Part shown: positions 53,585-64,000 of the stretch, in pieces | Numbering within the stretch: the stretch's first letter is position 1 | How the letters are laid out: each line of letters begins with the position of its first letter | From: Paraconiothyrium sp. Pb-2020 | Taxonomy: Eukaryota > Ascomycota > Dothideomycetes > Pleosporales > Didymosphaeriaceae | Direction: 5' to 3' | DNA length: 64,000 nt | NCBI GenBank assembly: GCA_022419385.1 | Contig: JAJUBI010000004.1 | Span: 3,267,286 to 3,331,285 of the forward strand | Position numbers and translations under genes: made by a program | Notes under the pieces: model-generated | Seen by the model: only the letters and a program-made list of their open reading frames with translations | What the model was told of the DNA's origin: nothing | Database searches by the model: none

Positions 53585-55559
53585 TCACTTCTTCAATCCC
53601 TCATTGAGGCCCAGTAGCAGCTCTGCAAGACCATGCGCACCGGGATCTGGCACATTCTCCCAGCCTTCGCCGCCAACGTATACGGTTCGTCCAAGACTGG
53701 CCTTCATTCCCTTCGTACCCTGCGCTCCCTGATCCGCCGCTTTGGCAGCCGCGTCTACGTTTCCTGTTTTCGAGAGGGTCTCTACGAATGGATACAGCGC
53801 GTCCATCAACGTTCGGTCTCCTGGTTTGGCAGGGGTGTATCTGCCTAATGCTTGCACAGAGGATTCGAGCGCTTTCGCCCAAATTTGTGGTGTGACAGGT
53901 GTCGGTGACGAAGGTGAATTCTGTCGTAGACCGTGAGCAAGCGCGTTCAAAAAGATAGCATAAATGGCACCGGAAGTTCCGTCCATGGCCAGTTCAACGA
54001 CTTGAATCACGTTCTGCAAGAAAATCAGAGGATCATCAGTTTGCTTCGCTCGCTCCAACATCTGCAAAATAGCTGCCTCGCGTTAGTGACGGGAACGAAA
54101 AGATGCGACTGAAATACCTTCGGCGCCTCTCTTCAATCCAATCCCGCAGTCGCCGTCCCCAACAATCGTGTCGTATTTTGTGACGTCCGGTTCCGCTGCG
54201 ATCAGTCTCTCCAGACCTGTTTTCAACGCCGATACCGCAAAGCCGTAGTCCACTGACACAATGTTAGTGTTTGCCTGTCCCAGAATGATACTGTGCTTAC
54301 GTCGCAGATTACTTGATTCCACTTCGTCTTCGTCGGAACCCCTTCTTGCCTTCGCCAACTGTGCGCCCTTCGCCCATGTATCACTGCTTACTGTAGCAGT
54401 CCAACCAGTCGCCTCCGCAGTCGCATCTAGCAACTTTATCATGGAAGAGTCAGCGCCCAGACCGGTATCCATGACCTTGAGCAGGCTGATGCTGAATCCC
54501 AAGCCATTCAAGCTGGTCATGTATGTTCCTGACAGTATCCGGACAGGTTTAATCGTCCAGTCACTCGCCAGCTGCTCGACGACTTCGTTAGTAATACCCG
54601 CCAACTCCAGCACGCTCACGCCGCCGAGGTTGTTGACCAGCAACACGACTTCGTCTTGCTCGGAGATGTTCAAGAAGCTTCGATCCTTATCTGACTTGTC
54701 TAGACAGTATGACAACATAGTCTTCACAAGCTCTGGAAGATCAGTCGTTTGCCGTTCGGACCCAGGCTCATTGTGAATGCCCATTCCGATCTCGATCTCA
54801 GACTCTTTGAGCTCATCCTCGCTGCCATCAAGCGTACGCCCAGGAACGTGGACGTGCGAGAGGGATGACCCAATGGACACAATATGATCGGCTGCCAACT
54901 GCGCTATCCGCGACACGTCTTTGAGGCTCGCACTGCAATCAACATGAGTTAACCAGGGGCATTCTTCGTCCACACCACATGCACACTCACCCCTTCGCTG
55001 CCAACGCTCCAGCAATCTTCTGGACCAGACACGTCCCCGCAATCCCTCGTCTGCCGACTTTTCCGCCCCTCTTCCGTCCCACACCCACATCATCCCCCAC
55101 AACCACCATATCCACCTCCACGCCCCTACTTCTCGCTTTTTCGACGGCCATTCCAAAGTTCAGCACATCCCCCGTATAATTCATCACCACAACCAAAACC
55201 CCCTTACTCTTGTTTACGCGGTGCAAAATGCATCTTCGGACCTGTTCCGCGCTTGGCGATGCGAAAATAGTCCCTGCGACCGCGCCGGAGAGAAGTCCGC
55301 TTCCGACGAAGGAGGAAAATGACGGCTCGTGCCCGGAGCCGCCGCCGCTAACGATGGAGACCTGCGGCGTGGAGGGGGAGTGGTACGCTATCTTGTTGGG
55401 AAGGTCGACGGTTACGGAAGGGTTGGTGTGGGTGAGGGCTTGCAGGGCGGTGTTGACCAGGTGTGTTGGGTCGTTGATGAAGTGTTTTGCTGGCAGCTGT
55501 CAGTCAATCTAAATCCACAACCTGTTGGAGGGGTGTGAGCGGGTATACTCACCCGACAT
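53585..55559 (-). CDS. DAK1: Dihydroxyacetone kinase
   Basis: There are five exons: 55553-55559, 54991-55489, 54301-54932, 54118-54252 and 53585-54072, giving 586 residues with consistent phases. The first exon is only 7 nt (ATG TCG G). The enzyme phosphorylates dihydroxyacetone (and glyceraldehyde) with ATP. The DhaK domain (about 1-350) starts MSAKHFINDPTHLVNTALQA, carries SIVSGGGSGHEPSFSSFVGS and binds substrate covalently through the His of EIGMGIHNEPGS. The DhaL domain (about 390-586) shows DTIVGDGDCGIGLKRGAE, the Asp residues that bind Mg-ATP, then ELAMDGTSGAIYAIFLNAL and GDRTLMDALYP. It is the usual single-chain eukaryotic form, acting in glycerol and methanol-type carbon metabolism and DHA detoxification. 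Confidence 0.95.
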
Positions 55560-57310
55560 GCTTGCAGCTTGCGATTGCGCCTAGCTATCGTTCTGCGCGT
55601 AGTTATTCAAACAAATAGGCGTAGTCCGAACGAATGTACAACGTCGCGCATGAGGAATAAGGGAGAAGAAGGGAACACAGCACCTGCGAGCAGGCGCGCT
55701 TTTTAGGATTGGTATAGCCATGTCGAATCACGTTGCGGCCGGCCGGAGACCCGTACGTCTGTGACTTGGGCCAGGCCGCCGGGAACGGGAACGACACGTT
55801 TGGAGACGGGTGGGGTTTGCGCAGAGGGGGTGAGGGGTAGTCGCGTGCTAGTGGGGTCGCCGTTTCCTCGGGCACTCAGCGCGTGCGTTTCCCGATGCGG
55901 AAGTCGGAGGCACCGCCCACTGCTTTTGGTGGTGCAAGTTGACTTGACCATGTTTTTTTTTCTTTGCAGTGTCTCTTGATGTTGTGTTTTGGGATGGGCC
56001 TGCTGCGGTCAGAAGGATGGTCTCGAACGATGTGGAGCCTGGCGATCTCCGGTGCTGAAGTCGACTTCTCAGGGGAATATTTGCCGTAGGCATTGTTCTC
56101 GGTATGGTTATGGCATCTAATAAACACTCCAATATCCTGGAGTCACTCGAACCTGCTATCATTTGTGATAGTGCTGACAGGCCAGACTCTTGTAATCGCT
56201 AAGCTTTCCAGGGGCACATTGAAAAGTAAATTGCCGTCAGATTCAGCAAGGTAAGGTTGAGTTCGCGGGTCGTGTTGAAAAGAGGTAAGATATATATGGC
56301 TTTGCATCAAAGACGAACACTACCCTTGAACTTCTCCTTCGAACCTGACAGTAAGCATGCAATCATCAAGGCGCCAAACCCGTGGACCATGGAAACGCCA
56401 TGAATGGACCCAGGGTAGGTTCTGTTTACAGTATCTGAAAACAATGACTATGCTATCTTCTACCGCATTCTATGCCCCATGTAGACTCCCAAGAATCCGA
56501 TTTCCCTACGGCAGAAGCATTTGCACCACTGACGCCATAGACATCATCGTCTTATCAACCAGGCTATAAGATAATTAGCTGGCTCACGATGCCCGGCCAC
56601 AGAGAATGGCGTGAACAAAGTGCACCCGTGCTTTTCAGGCTCAACCATCTAGAAATATCATAGAACTATCGCTTGGTTACCGCAACGCTCAATCCGAAGG
56701 TAGATTAGAATTCTATCCATCACCGCCCATGAAACTTAAAAGAGACTTTGTCAAACCTAGGCTCACGATATCGTATTTGAAAGTTTATTGCTACTGCTAC
56801 ATTGAAGATACCTGGAAATGTACTTCGCGGTGTGCAACTGTTCGGTCTCCAGAGATTGTGAAGCTAGGCATGGTTTGGACATATCTGCGAATAAGGTCTT
56901 TCCTTAACATAAGAAGCCTGAGGGCACCTGAACATGACGGGAACCGGGCCTTTCTAGCACTGTCTTAACACTACTCTGTTAACTGAACGATACGTGTAAC
57001 AACCTAATATTCTCTCTTCATAGAGGCACCAATGGTCAAGACCTCCCTTCACTTCACAATGCAAACTCTAACTACTTTCACCTTGTCTCGAGCCGACATT
57101 GTGTATGACCCGATGTCGAAGCTCTACGAATTTGTTTCATTTTCACTTGCTATATCTAACCTTTCACACGCGCTTGTCTCCCCTCAGCTAAATATTAAGA
57201 TTTACCCCCAGTATTTGGCTCCCGATCTCAACTGCGCAGACTACGCAAAGTTCAATCACCGCTCGAGTAGACAACCGTCTAACTTATTCGAGACTTCGAC
57301 GCTCACCAAT
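55560..57310. other. Gene-poor stretch, about 1.75 kb
   Basis: The left part must contain the DAK promoter. Beyond it I see no protein-like frame. Base composition is a little more AT-rich than the coding neighbours. It includes an extension of the following frame (from 57032) that I do not include. Confidence 0.4.
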
Positions 57311-57700
57311 ATGAGCAATATTCCGAGCCACGCCCAACCCAGCGGTGGGAATCTCTACGAGGGATGGCGCAACGTCATTGGCATTGGTCATGGCAAGGAT
57401 TGGGGCACCAAGCACTCCGAATCATCGAGCTGGCCGGCTCGGTTCAATAGCAAGCCGTCTGCTGCCATCATTGAGCCTGTAGTGACCGTCTCTCAGTCCA
57501 ATCAACTTCGCAAGGACTACGATGCTGAAGTTGACGATGTAACAAAGGTTTGCGGCTTCTCGAACACCAACATGGGAGAGGTCACGCAGAAGGAGGCAGA
57601 AGAGAAGGCTAACGAGGAGAAGCGTCGCAAGCTTATCGAGCTTCTTCGGTATAACCCCAACTCGCGCACCACTGCCTTACTTGACCTTCAGATGAAGTAG
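57311..57700 (+). CDS. Small hypothetical protein, about 129 residues
   Basis: The frame from MSNIPSHAQPSGGNLYEGWR is polar and protein-like. It has a middle part GHGKDWGTKHSESSSWPARF and a helical, charged end (EVTQKEAEEKANEEKRRKLI, ELLRYNPNSRTTALLDLQMK). I recognise no family. The open frame extends upstream to 57032 with a less protein-like leader, so the start is chosen by composition. There are no signal peptide or membrane segments. Confidence 0.5.
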   Translation: MSNIPSHAQPSGGNLYEGWRNVIGIGHGKDWGTKHSESSSWPARFNSKPSAAIIEPVVTVSQSNQLRKDYDAEVDDVTKVCGFSNTNMGEVTQKEAEEKANEEKRRKLIELLRYNPNSRTTALLDLQMK

Positions 57701-58548
57701 GCAGCAAACGTTGCCTGAGTGTCACGGTGTCTTCTTTTTACCATCAATGGACTTGCAAGTCACCTGTTGAGTAAAGTGCACAGGAGCGCACCCAATACTT
57801 GAATACTCTGGTAACGTCTGTGGTAAAGGTATCAAACCTTACCCTGCGTTCAGTGTGGTATGGCAGATGTTGCAGGTAGTGTCCATGAGTGCAGTATCAC
57901 AATCACATAGCTGGGATGGCTCACTAGAGAACCCGTACTCGTAGCTATAAATCGACTAAGTTCGTTCTTAATGACGGGAATCAAATCGTTTTCGGCGGAG
58001 TGGTATAAGGCTGAACAATTGCAACTCTTAACTCCGAAGGCAAACTCATAAAGATTTGTCATTCTCAATACGATAAAGAGCGTTGGCAATTGTTTCCCTG
58101 ATACATTACTGTCCAAAAGCATGAGTATAGTCAGCATGTACGGTGCCACCGACTCCTTCCTCACACCGCTCCGCCTCCCTCCCTCTCTACTTTCCAAACA
58201 CTCATTCACCCATCCCAAAATTCAATCTAGACCTGCCAAGTGCAGTAGTAGACACTCTTATAATCCAATCAATTTTTCTTGTACAACAGACAGAAGTGCT
58301 GCTCCTTCCCACAAGTATACTCATGAAAGCTGATTTCCGCCCAACCGATCACCGAGTGCGCAGGTTTCTGGATGCGTCCGCATCGTTATGCGAGGTGAAA
58401 GTTGTAGAGCCAAAATTGCAGATACGGGATACACCTTCCCACTACGTCGTGCCTAATTGGAGTGTTGCCAATTCTGTATTGCGGATGGATATCAGAGGAA
58501 TGCTCAACGCTGCGGGACATTTTACACTGCTCGTTAAGCCAGGAGCTG
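57701..58548. other. Intergenic, no supported gene
   Basis: Open frames at 57850-58218 (minus) and 58143-58562 (plus) show no domain-like features. Confidence 0.4.
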
Positions 58549-58701
58549 TCAGGCTAGTGTGACCTTCGGCGCAGTAGTCCATATCGGAGTACGAAGTCCC
58601 GCGGTGACCAGGTAGACGGTCTCAGGGTATTGGGGCGCTGCAAGAGTAGTGGAGGAAAGAAGGACGGCGAAGGCGACAATGGGCTTATAGAAGAAGATCA
58701 T
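58549..58701 (-). CDS. Candidate small secreted peptide, 50 residues
   Basis: The frame starting MIFFYKPIVAFAVLLSSTTL has a short positive start, a hydrophobic core and a cleavage-like AAPQ, then about 30 residues (YPETVYLVTAGLRTPIWTTA and the rest) with no cysteines. The open frame reaches further upstream, but that part looks random. It could be a truncated secreted protein or a chance signal-like frame. No family is recognised. Confidence 0.3.
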   Translation of the reverse strand: MIFFYKPIVAFAVLLSSTTLAAPQYPETVYLVTAGLRTPIWTTAPKVTLA

Positions 58702-59587
58702 TGCGATGAGAAAGACTGCAAGATGCGTTGTGCTGGACGGTTGGGGGTAGACTGCTATGGGGCTACTACTTATACTGCCAGATCGTGATACGTAAAAGAC
58801 ACCATGATCGACTACATTCGATATTTCCCCCTCTATATGCCTCAATTAAGTGTATGTTGAACACCATCGTGAAACAAGTCCCGAAGGCGCCATCTCTGTA
58901 TGCTTGAGCCACATTGGGTACCTACGTATATAAAGTAGAATATTGCTCACAACAACACCTCGGATGCGTGAGCTGCACGCCAGCTTGGATCTGTATACTG
59001 CTGACGTTGAATTACCCAGCCTCATGTTTGTCTCTTTGTAATTACCACTTACACTAGATGTATCGGTTGGTTCCGCTCGTACTCTGGAGAAGAGCGTGGC
59101 GTGAGATATACACGTCGCTTAACTTTCCGATGAGCAACATCTACCGAAGCTTCATGCGTGGCAACAAGGATGATGGCCTTGCTCGCAGGTGTGCGTATAT
59201 GCTGATCAAGCCAGCATGGAAAGGTCCGAATGTAGTGAAATTGACGTTCTGGGTAAGTGGTACAACTCATGTGACAAGGAGCTCGCGGCGAGTAAGCGCG
59301 TATTTGCGACTGAAGGCAACCACGTAACAAGATGATTGGTAGTTTCTAGTCAACATGCAGCCTAGCTCTGCGTGCTCGAAAAAGACTTTAGAATTTCTCA
59401 CGTTAAAGGCCGAGTAGACTCAACGCGTTTTGCTGGACCCAAATACCTCGATGTCAGAGCAGCTGCATACTCGGCGACAGCCTGTTCCACACCTTCATCT
59501 AGTTGGTCCCGAGACCGACCGGCCAATCATGAATTGTATACACTATGTTACATTTATCGAATAAGGGTTTCTCGTATACGAATCAGC
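58702..59587. other. Intergenic, no supported gene
   Basis: Frames at 59049-59330 on both strands and at 59372-59644 are short and unassigned. The right end is the 3' region of the FAD oxidoreductase gene. Confidence 0.4.
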
Positions 59588-61069
59588 TCACCGCCACCTC
59601 CAAGTGGAATTCCTCGATATGTGGTAGTCTCCGCTCTGTATTGACTTCCATATTCCCCAGAAGCCCCCAAGCGGCCAGATCGACCGAAGTCGCATACCCC
59701 AGTCTTGCTTCGCTTGTGCTTCTAGCTTCTCTATATCCACATGAACCTTTTCATGGACCTCGGGTAGCGTGGTAGCGTTGTATTTTTTCCGTAGTCCTTC
59801 GTGCCACTCGCGATCGAACTGCTTCCAGAAATCTGCTTTGCTGTAGTACGTATGTGCGTACAGCCATTTCATGCCCCCAAGTTCGCCCAACCGCTTCTCC
59901 AAGTCGCGATTCTTTTCAAGGAATTGTTTGCGGTTCCTCGGCCCAAAGCCCCAGAGTCCAATGTTAAGCATCTGGTCGTCCTTCAAGTCGCCCTTCGTAT
60001 GGGGATGCATGGTAGGCTGTGGTGACTGCTTCAGTGGGCACAGCCATAGCGGCCAAATACCGAATTTGTCGTCGGTATAGTTCATGAACTCTTCGGCATT
60101 CGGGTATGGCAGTGCCATGTCCTGGACAACGTAGCTGTTCGATTCGCCACTCGCATGCAATGCGCGATAAAGCATCCGCGTATGAAGGAAGTCATCTAAG
60201 AACCATCTTGTGTACTTGTTGAATGGAAAGTTCATGTACTTGAACGCAGAGCGGCCCACCCAAAAACCACCCCTATCGTATCGAAACATGTATTCTGCTA
60301 GCGGAATATACTCCACAACAGGAGCTGATGCGTTCTTTGTGCGCTCTTCAACGTGCAGGTAGAACCAAGGATCCCATGGATTGGAGAAGGTCTGGGGTTT
60401 GTGATCGGCGGGTATATCATCAGTCATCTCGCCAGTAACAATTGCGCCATGGTCTTTAGAGAACAGTATTCCGTCCACATAGTCATTCTCAGGGACTTCA
60501 GTCTGCTTTCGGATATCGCGCACCGCCTCCGCAATGCTTCTGGTGGGGTGATAAGTCGTCTTTACAAATCGCTTCGCTTGAATTAACTGCAGCTCGATAA
60601 GCGTTGTGACACCCAGCGTCCCCACAGCACCTGCTGCGCCATGGAACAAGTCCTGGTTCTCTTGCTGTGAGGCTTTGACAACTCTACCGTCTGCCAGTAC
60701 CATCTCAACAGAGTGGATCGTGCGATCGAAAAACCCATGTCGAAAGGAACTGCTTTCGCCTGCTGTTCCCGCATAGCCGCCTCCTGTAGTAATTCCAGGA
60801 AATTCCATAACGACAGGAGGCACAAGACCGTGGGGCAGAGTGGCTTCCACCAGGCGATCCATGGGTACGTTTGGCTCAACTAAGGCTGTTCGCGATGCAG
60901 TGTCGACCTTGAGAACATTTCGTAGTTCGCTGATATCCACAACGCGTTTTTTAAGAGAAGGGCGCGTGCTGTTAGTCGATCCATGATTTATTCTGAACGA
61001 TTCCTTGCGTGTGAAATACCCCTTGACCTTAGAAGCCACCTGGGTAACGATGCGCTGATGCCGCTCCAT
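59588..61069 (-). CDS. FAD-linked oxidoreductase, Delta24-sterol-reductase (DHCR24/DIMINUTO)-like
   Basis: This is a single exon of 493 residues from MERHQRIVTQVASKVKGYFT. An in-frame extension to 61246 is rejected because relatives start here. The PCMH-type FAD domain covers about 10-220: KVDTASRTALVEPNVPMDRL, VPPVVMEFPGITTGGGYAGT and AAGAVGTLGVTTLIEL. The C-terminal part contains NPWDPWFYLHVEER, the region PLAEYMFRYDRGGFWVGR and MKWLYAHTYYSKADFWKQFD, a pattern seen in DHCR24 homologues. DHCR24 reduces the sterol side-chain double bond with NADPH in plants and animals. Fungi use ERG4 for their own sterol, so the substrate in fungi is uncertain. A membrane anchor is not obvious. The gene lies head to head with a vanillyl-alcohol oxidase gene. 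Confidence 0.85.
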   Translation of the reverse strand: MERHQRIVTQVASKVKGYFTRKESFRINHGSTNSTRPSLKKRVVDISELRNVLKVDTASRTALVEPNVPMDRLVEATLPHGLVPPVVMEFPGITTGGGYAGTAGESSSFRHGFFDRTIHSVEMVLADGRVVKASQQENQDLFHGAAGAVGTLGVTTLIELQLIQAKRFVKTTYHPTRSIAEAVRDIRKQTEVPENDYVDGILFSKDHGAIVTGEMTDDIPADHKPQTFSNPWDPWFYLHVEERTKNASAPVVEYIPLAEYMFRYDRGGFWVGRSAFKYMNFPFNKYTRWFLDDFLHTRMLYRALHASGESNSYVVQDMALPYPNAEEFMNYTDDKFGIWPLWLCPLKQSPQPTMHPHTKGDLKDDQMLNIGLWGFGPRNRKQFLEKNRDLEKRLGELGGMKWLYAHTYYSKADFWKQFDREWHEGLRKKYNATTLPEVHEKVHVDIEKLEAQAKQDWGMRLRSIWPLGGFWGIWKSIQSGDYHISRNSTWRWR

Positions 61070-62082
61070 GCTGAAAAGTGAAACCAATAGATTACAAGAA
61101 ACAATGAGAAATCTATGAATAATGCATGGTGTTGAACAATGAAGTAGTGAGCGTGCAATTGATGGATCGAGTGAGGTCTTGCTCCGAGATTTTCCCCAGA
61201 CAAGCTTCGCTAGCCGTAACGGGTTAAACCAGATTGGGAATCCCATGTCGCGTTCTCTTCGAAAGCTTCTCCATCTATGTTATCAAGCTTAGCTGGGAGG
61301 AGGCATGTTAGTTCATTAGAGCGATTGCGTTCTTATAGTTTTCACGCAACGGCCTTGTTTCCGGGTTGCTTCGGTGGAGAGCACTTTGACCTATTCGCAA
61401 TCGAGTAGCAAAGTGGCCGACACCAAGGTCTGAACTTGGCGCCTGACTTTACCTCCCATAGGTATAACCCGGTGATGCAGAATTGACCTAAACATTTGGA
61501 ATACATATTGTAGCTCAAGTTACCCTAGGATAGTCTACTATCTAGCACCTGCATGCTAATAATCGACCTTTACGACCGAAATAAGGCCATTTCTTGGTAG
61601 TATCCGCTTTGCAGGATGAGTTATAACGGAGGGTATGCGGGCTTAACCGCTCTACAAATCTTCAAGTTTAGTAGTCGTATGTATCTCTCTGCCCCACACA
61701 GGATATGGAGCTCAATACCCGGACTAGACGTGGAGCTACCCCGCAAATGCAAGGATATAGCAACACATCGCAGAATGATGATTGTTGTGTATGCTTCTCA
61801 TGAGCAATCTCACAGTAAGAGGGGATTCGGATCTTCCATGAGAGGACTTTTTACTAAAGTTTCCTGGTCCCGAAGTCCCCATTCTGCGGACCTTCCTCAC
61901 TCTGTGTCGCCGCTAATCGATCAAAGTGCCCTTGGTGTGCGCTGCAGACCGAGCCCCACACCACGCGCACGTCTTACACAGTTCTACTGAGGCTACTGGA
62001 GGGTACTTGAAATTCAAAAGCCTACTTTTCTTCCGTCTTGTTCCGTCTCGAATCTCTCAGCTAAAGCATCTCACTGTTCGCT
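61070..62082. promoter_or_regulatory. Divergent intergenic region between two FAD enzymes
   Basis: About 1 kb containing both promoters. I cannot point to a specific regulator site. A plus-strand frame at 61616-61990 is not protein-like. Confidence 0.45.
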
Positions 62083-64000
62083 ATGGCACCTCCGGATCTA
62101 CCAGCAACTCCAACCCTTACGAGCGCGCACAGCGGAATACCAGAACGCCTACTCCAAAAAGCAACTCTTGCGAAATCGCTGATATACAATGGGAAAACCG
62201 TCTCGGATACCGCTCCGCTCCGGCGAGGTCTTCCCATCCCTCATGGCATCTCCAAGCCCACCTTCCTGTCTGCAGTTGATGAGCTACGTAAGTTTCTTGG
62301 AGCAGAACATGTTCTGCTCAACGACAAAGAAATCAAGAATGGTTGGTACATGGAGTCCCCGAACACTCACGACATGATGCCGCTCTTTGACTCCGAGGAA
62401 TTCATCGCATCTGTCGTTGTATATCCTGGTTCAGTGGAAGACGTCAAGCTTATCGTAAAGTGGGCGAACAGGCACCTCATACCTCTCTTCCCCATAAGTA
62501 TAGGTCGGAATCTTGGATATGGTGGCTCAGCCCCACGTGTACGGGGCTCTGTCACCATTGATCTAGGACGTCGCATGAACCGCATTCTCGACATCAACGC
62601 TGATGACTTCACTTGCCTCGTTGAACCAGGAGTGACGTTCTATGCACTTCATGAGGAGCTCGTGAAGCGTGGGCTGGAAGACAAGATGTGGATTGATACA
62701 CCCGATCTTGGAGGTGGCAGCGTGATTGGAAATACTTTGGATCGCGGAGTGGGGTATACGCCGTATGGAGATCATTGGGCATGCCACTCGGGTCTGGAAG
62801 TTGTGTTACCAGGCGTTGGAGAGAAGGGAGATGTTAGCGTATTGAGGACAGGAATGGGTGCGTTGGGTGTCGGAGGGGAGAATACGTGGCAATGCTTCCC
62901 TTATGGGTTTGGGCCGTACAATGAGTGAGTCCCTCAACCTTTTTGACGCTTACGCTGGTGTGTCCTTCTGAGTTTGCATTAACTCCACACAGCGGTATCT
63001 TCTCCCAATCGAACTTCGGTATCGTCACAAAGATGGGTATGACTCTGATGCCAAACCCCGGAGGCTTCGAATCTTTTGTGAGAATATCCCCAAACTGCCA
63101 GAGGTTATCTCTAAATCCACCAGATGTACACCTTCGCCAACGAATCCGACCTCGCACCCCTAATCGAGATCATCCGCCCCCTCCGCATATCCAATATCCT
63201 CGAAAATGTCGCCCAGTTGCGACACGGCTTGCAAACCCTCTCCGTTAAAGGACTTCCTCGTACTAAGTATTTCGCTGGAAGCGGTCCTATGCCAGACGAT
63301 GTTGTTCGCAAACACCTTCGCAAAACCGCTACGGGAGAATGCGCGTGGGTATACTACGGCATGTCGTACGGCCCGGCGCATATTCGTGGCCACAAGCTTG
63401 ATGTCATCGATAAGGAATTTCACCGTATCCCAGGATGTAGACGTATTGACCCGTCAACACTGCCTGCAGACGAATATTTCTGGTCGAGGGACAGGATTGC
63501 GAGTGGAACGCCAGACCTAGAGGAACTGAAGTGGGTCAACTGGATGCCGAATGGCTCCCACATCGCGTTCAGTCCTGTTTCTCCCATCAGAGGTAAGGAT
63601 GCGGAGAACCTATTCGCGCTGGCGAGGAAGCGGCATGCAGAGGCAGGCATTGATCTGATGCCTGCATTTTGTGTCGGGCTCCGCGAGATGCATCTGATTG
63701 TTGAGATTGTGTTTGATGCAGAGGACGCGGAGATGAAGAGAAAGGCGGAAAAATGCTTGAGGTATCGTACGCCAGGGAAAATTATTCGCCGCGTTGAAGG
63801 CTAACATACGTAGGGATATGATCGACGATGCTGCGAAGCTTGGCTATGGCGAGTATCGCACGCACCTCGCGCTTATGGATCAAGTTGCTGGAACGTACAG
63901 TTGGAATGACAACGCACTGATGAAATTCAACAACACACTTAAGGACGCCCTCGACCCGAACGGTATTTTAGCACCAGGAAGATGCGGCATATGGCCCGAG
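62083..64000 (+). CDS. vaoA: Vanillyl-alcohol oxidase (partial, runs off the window)
   Basis: Exons are 62083-62924, 62993-63077, 63124-63761 and 63814 to beyond 64000. The flavoenzyme oxidises 4-substituted phenols such as vanillyl alcohol and 4-(methoxymethyl)phenol, releasing H2O2; it is peroxisomal or cytosolic in Penicillium. The PCMH FAD domain shows FPISIGRNLGYGGSAPRVRG, VEPGVTFYALHEEL and DTPDLGGGSVIGNTLDRGVG, then YTPYGDHWACHSGLEVVLPG. The cap domain has FPYGFGPYNDGIFSQSNFGI and WVNWMPNGSHIAFSPVSPI. The stretch CVGLREMHLIVEIVF holds the His (VAO His422 equivalent) that binds FAD covalently. The last exon reads GYGEYRTHLALMDQVAGTYS, then DPNGILAPGRCGIW, and only about 20-25 residues are missing. 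It is very close to VAO across the whole length. Confidence 0.95.

Noticed and set aside
55560..59587. RIP-mutated repeat island
   Set aside because: The region is gene-poor and mildly AT-richer, but it lacks the strong TpA excess and repeat structure expected.
61070..61246. N-terminal extension of the DHCR24-like protein
   Set aside because: Relatives start at the MERHQRIV position, and the extension is not conserved-looking.
1..64000. Transposons, CRISPR arrays, viral or prophage sequence
   Set aside because: No transposase or reverse-transcriptase motifs, no long terminal or inverted repeats and no spaced repeat arrays were seen.

Overview
The window is nuclear DNA of a filamentous ascomycete (Pezizomycotina, probably Dothideomycetes; the class is an inference). 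Most genes are interrupted by GT-AG introns of about 45-100 nt, some with TACTAAC-like branch points. Both strands carry genes at about one per 2-2.5 kb. The proteins are fungal types: SPB1, RVS167, PIF1, chitin-binding CE4 deacetylase, Zn2Cys6 factors and vanillyl-alcohol oxidase. I see no operons, no CRISPR, no intact transposon, no tRNA or rRNA and no viral sequence.

Layout. 0.3-10.8 kb: dynactin p25, a BTB protein, SPB1 rRNA methyltransferase, a large lipase-like protein with a tryptophan-rich disordered tail, and RPA3. 11.6-19.4 kb: a secreted multidomain CE4 deacetylase, a coiled-coil Zn2Cys6-CCCH protein and an unknown protein. 20.9-34.5 kb: a damaged unknown gene, a DUF427 protein, VPS23 (ESCRT-I), NFS1 cysteine desulfurase, RVS167 (BAR-SH3), a GNAT acetyltransferase and two coiled-coil proteins. 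35-42.5 kb: a broken arrestin-like gene, a gene-poor stretch with a diverged 48-50 bp duplication, a P450 and PIF1 helicase. 43.4-55.6 kb: PUB1-type RNA-binding protein, a Mediator-like acidic protein, a very large GATA-like plus Zn2Cys6 regulator, SmD2 and dihydroxyacetone kinase. 55.6-64 kb: sparse, with two small hypothetical proteins, then two head-to-head FAD enzymes (DHCR24-like and vanillyl-alcohol oxidase; the latter runs off the window).

The genes are mostly housekeeping and do not form one pathway. The only arrangement that looks functional is the divergent pair of PCMH-fold FAD oxidoreductases at the right end.

The strongest cross-cutting signal is a set of small deletions that break otherwise conserved reading frames in at least seven genes. 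Most are one base missing from a short homopolymer. Two remove one unit between short direct repeats. In six genes, adding back exactly the inferred bases makes the summed exon length a multiple of three and restores the family's conserved residues. This looks like residual sequencing or assembly error, or less likely real slippage mutation, and it means some gene models here need repair before interpretation. I did not find a convincing new multi-gene system. The most unusual proteins are the Zn2Cys6-CCCH hybrid, the GATA-like protein with a roughly 70-residue loop, and the lipase-like protein with four tryptophan patches.
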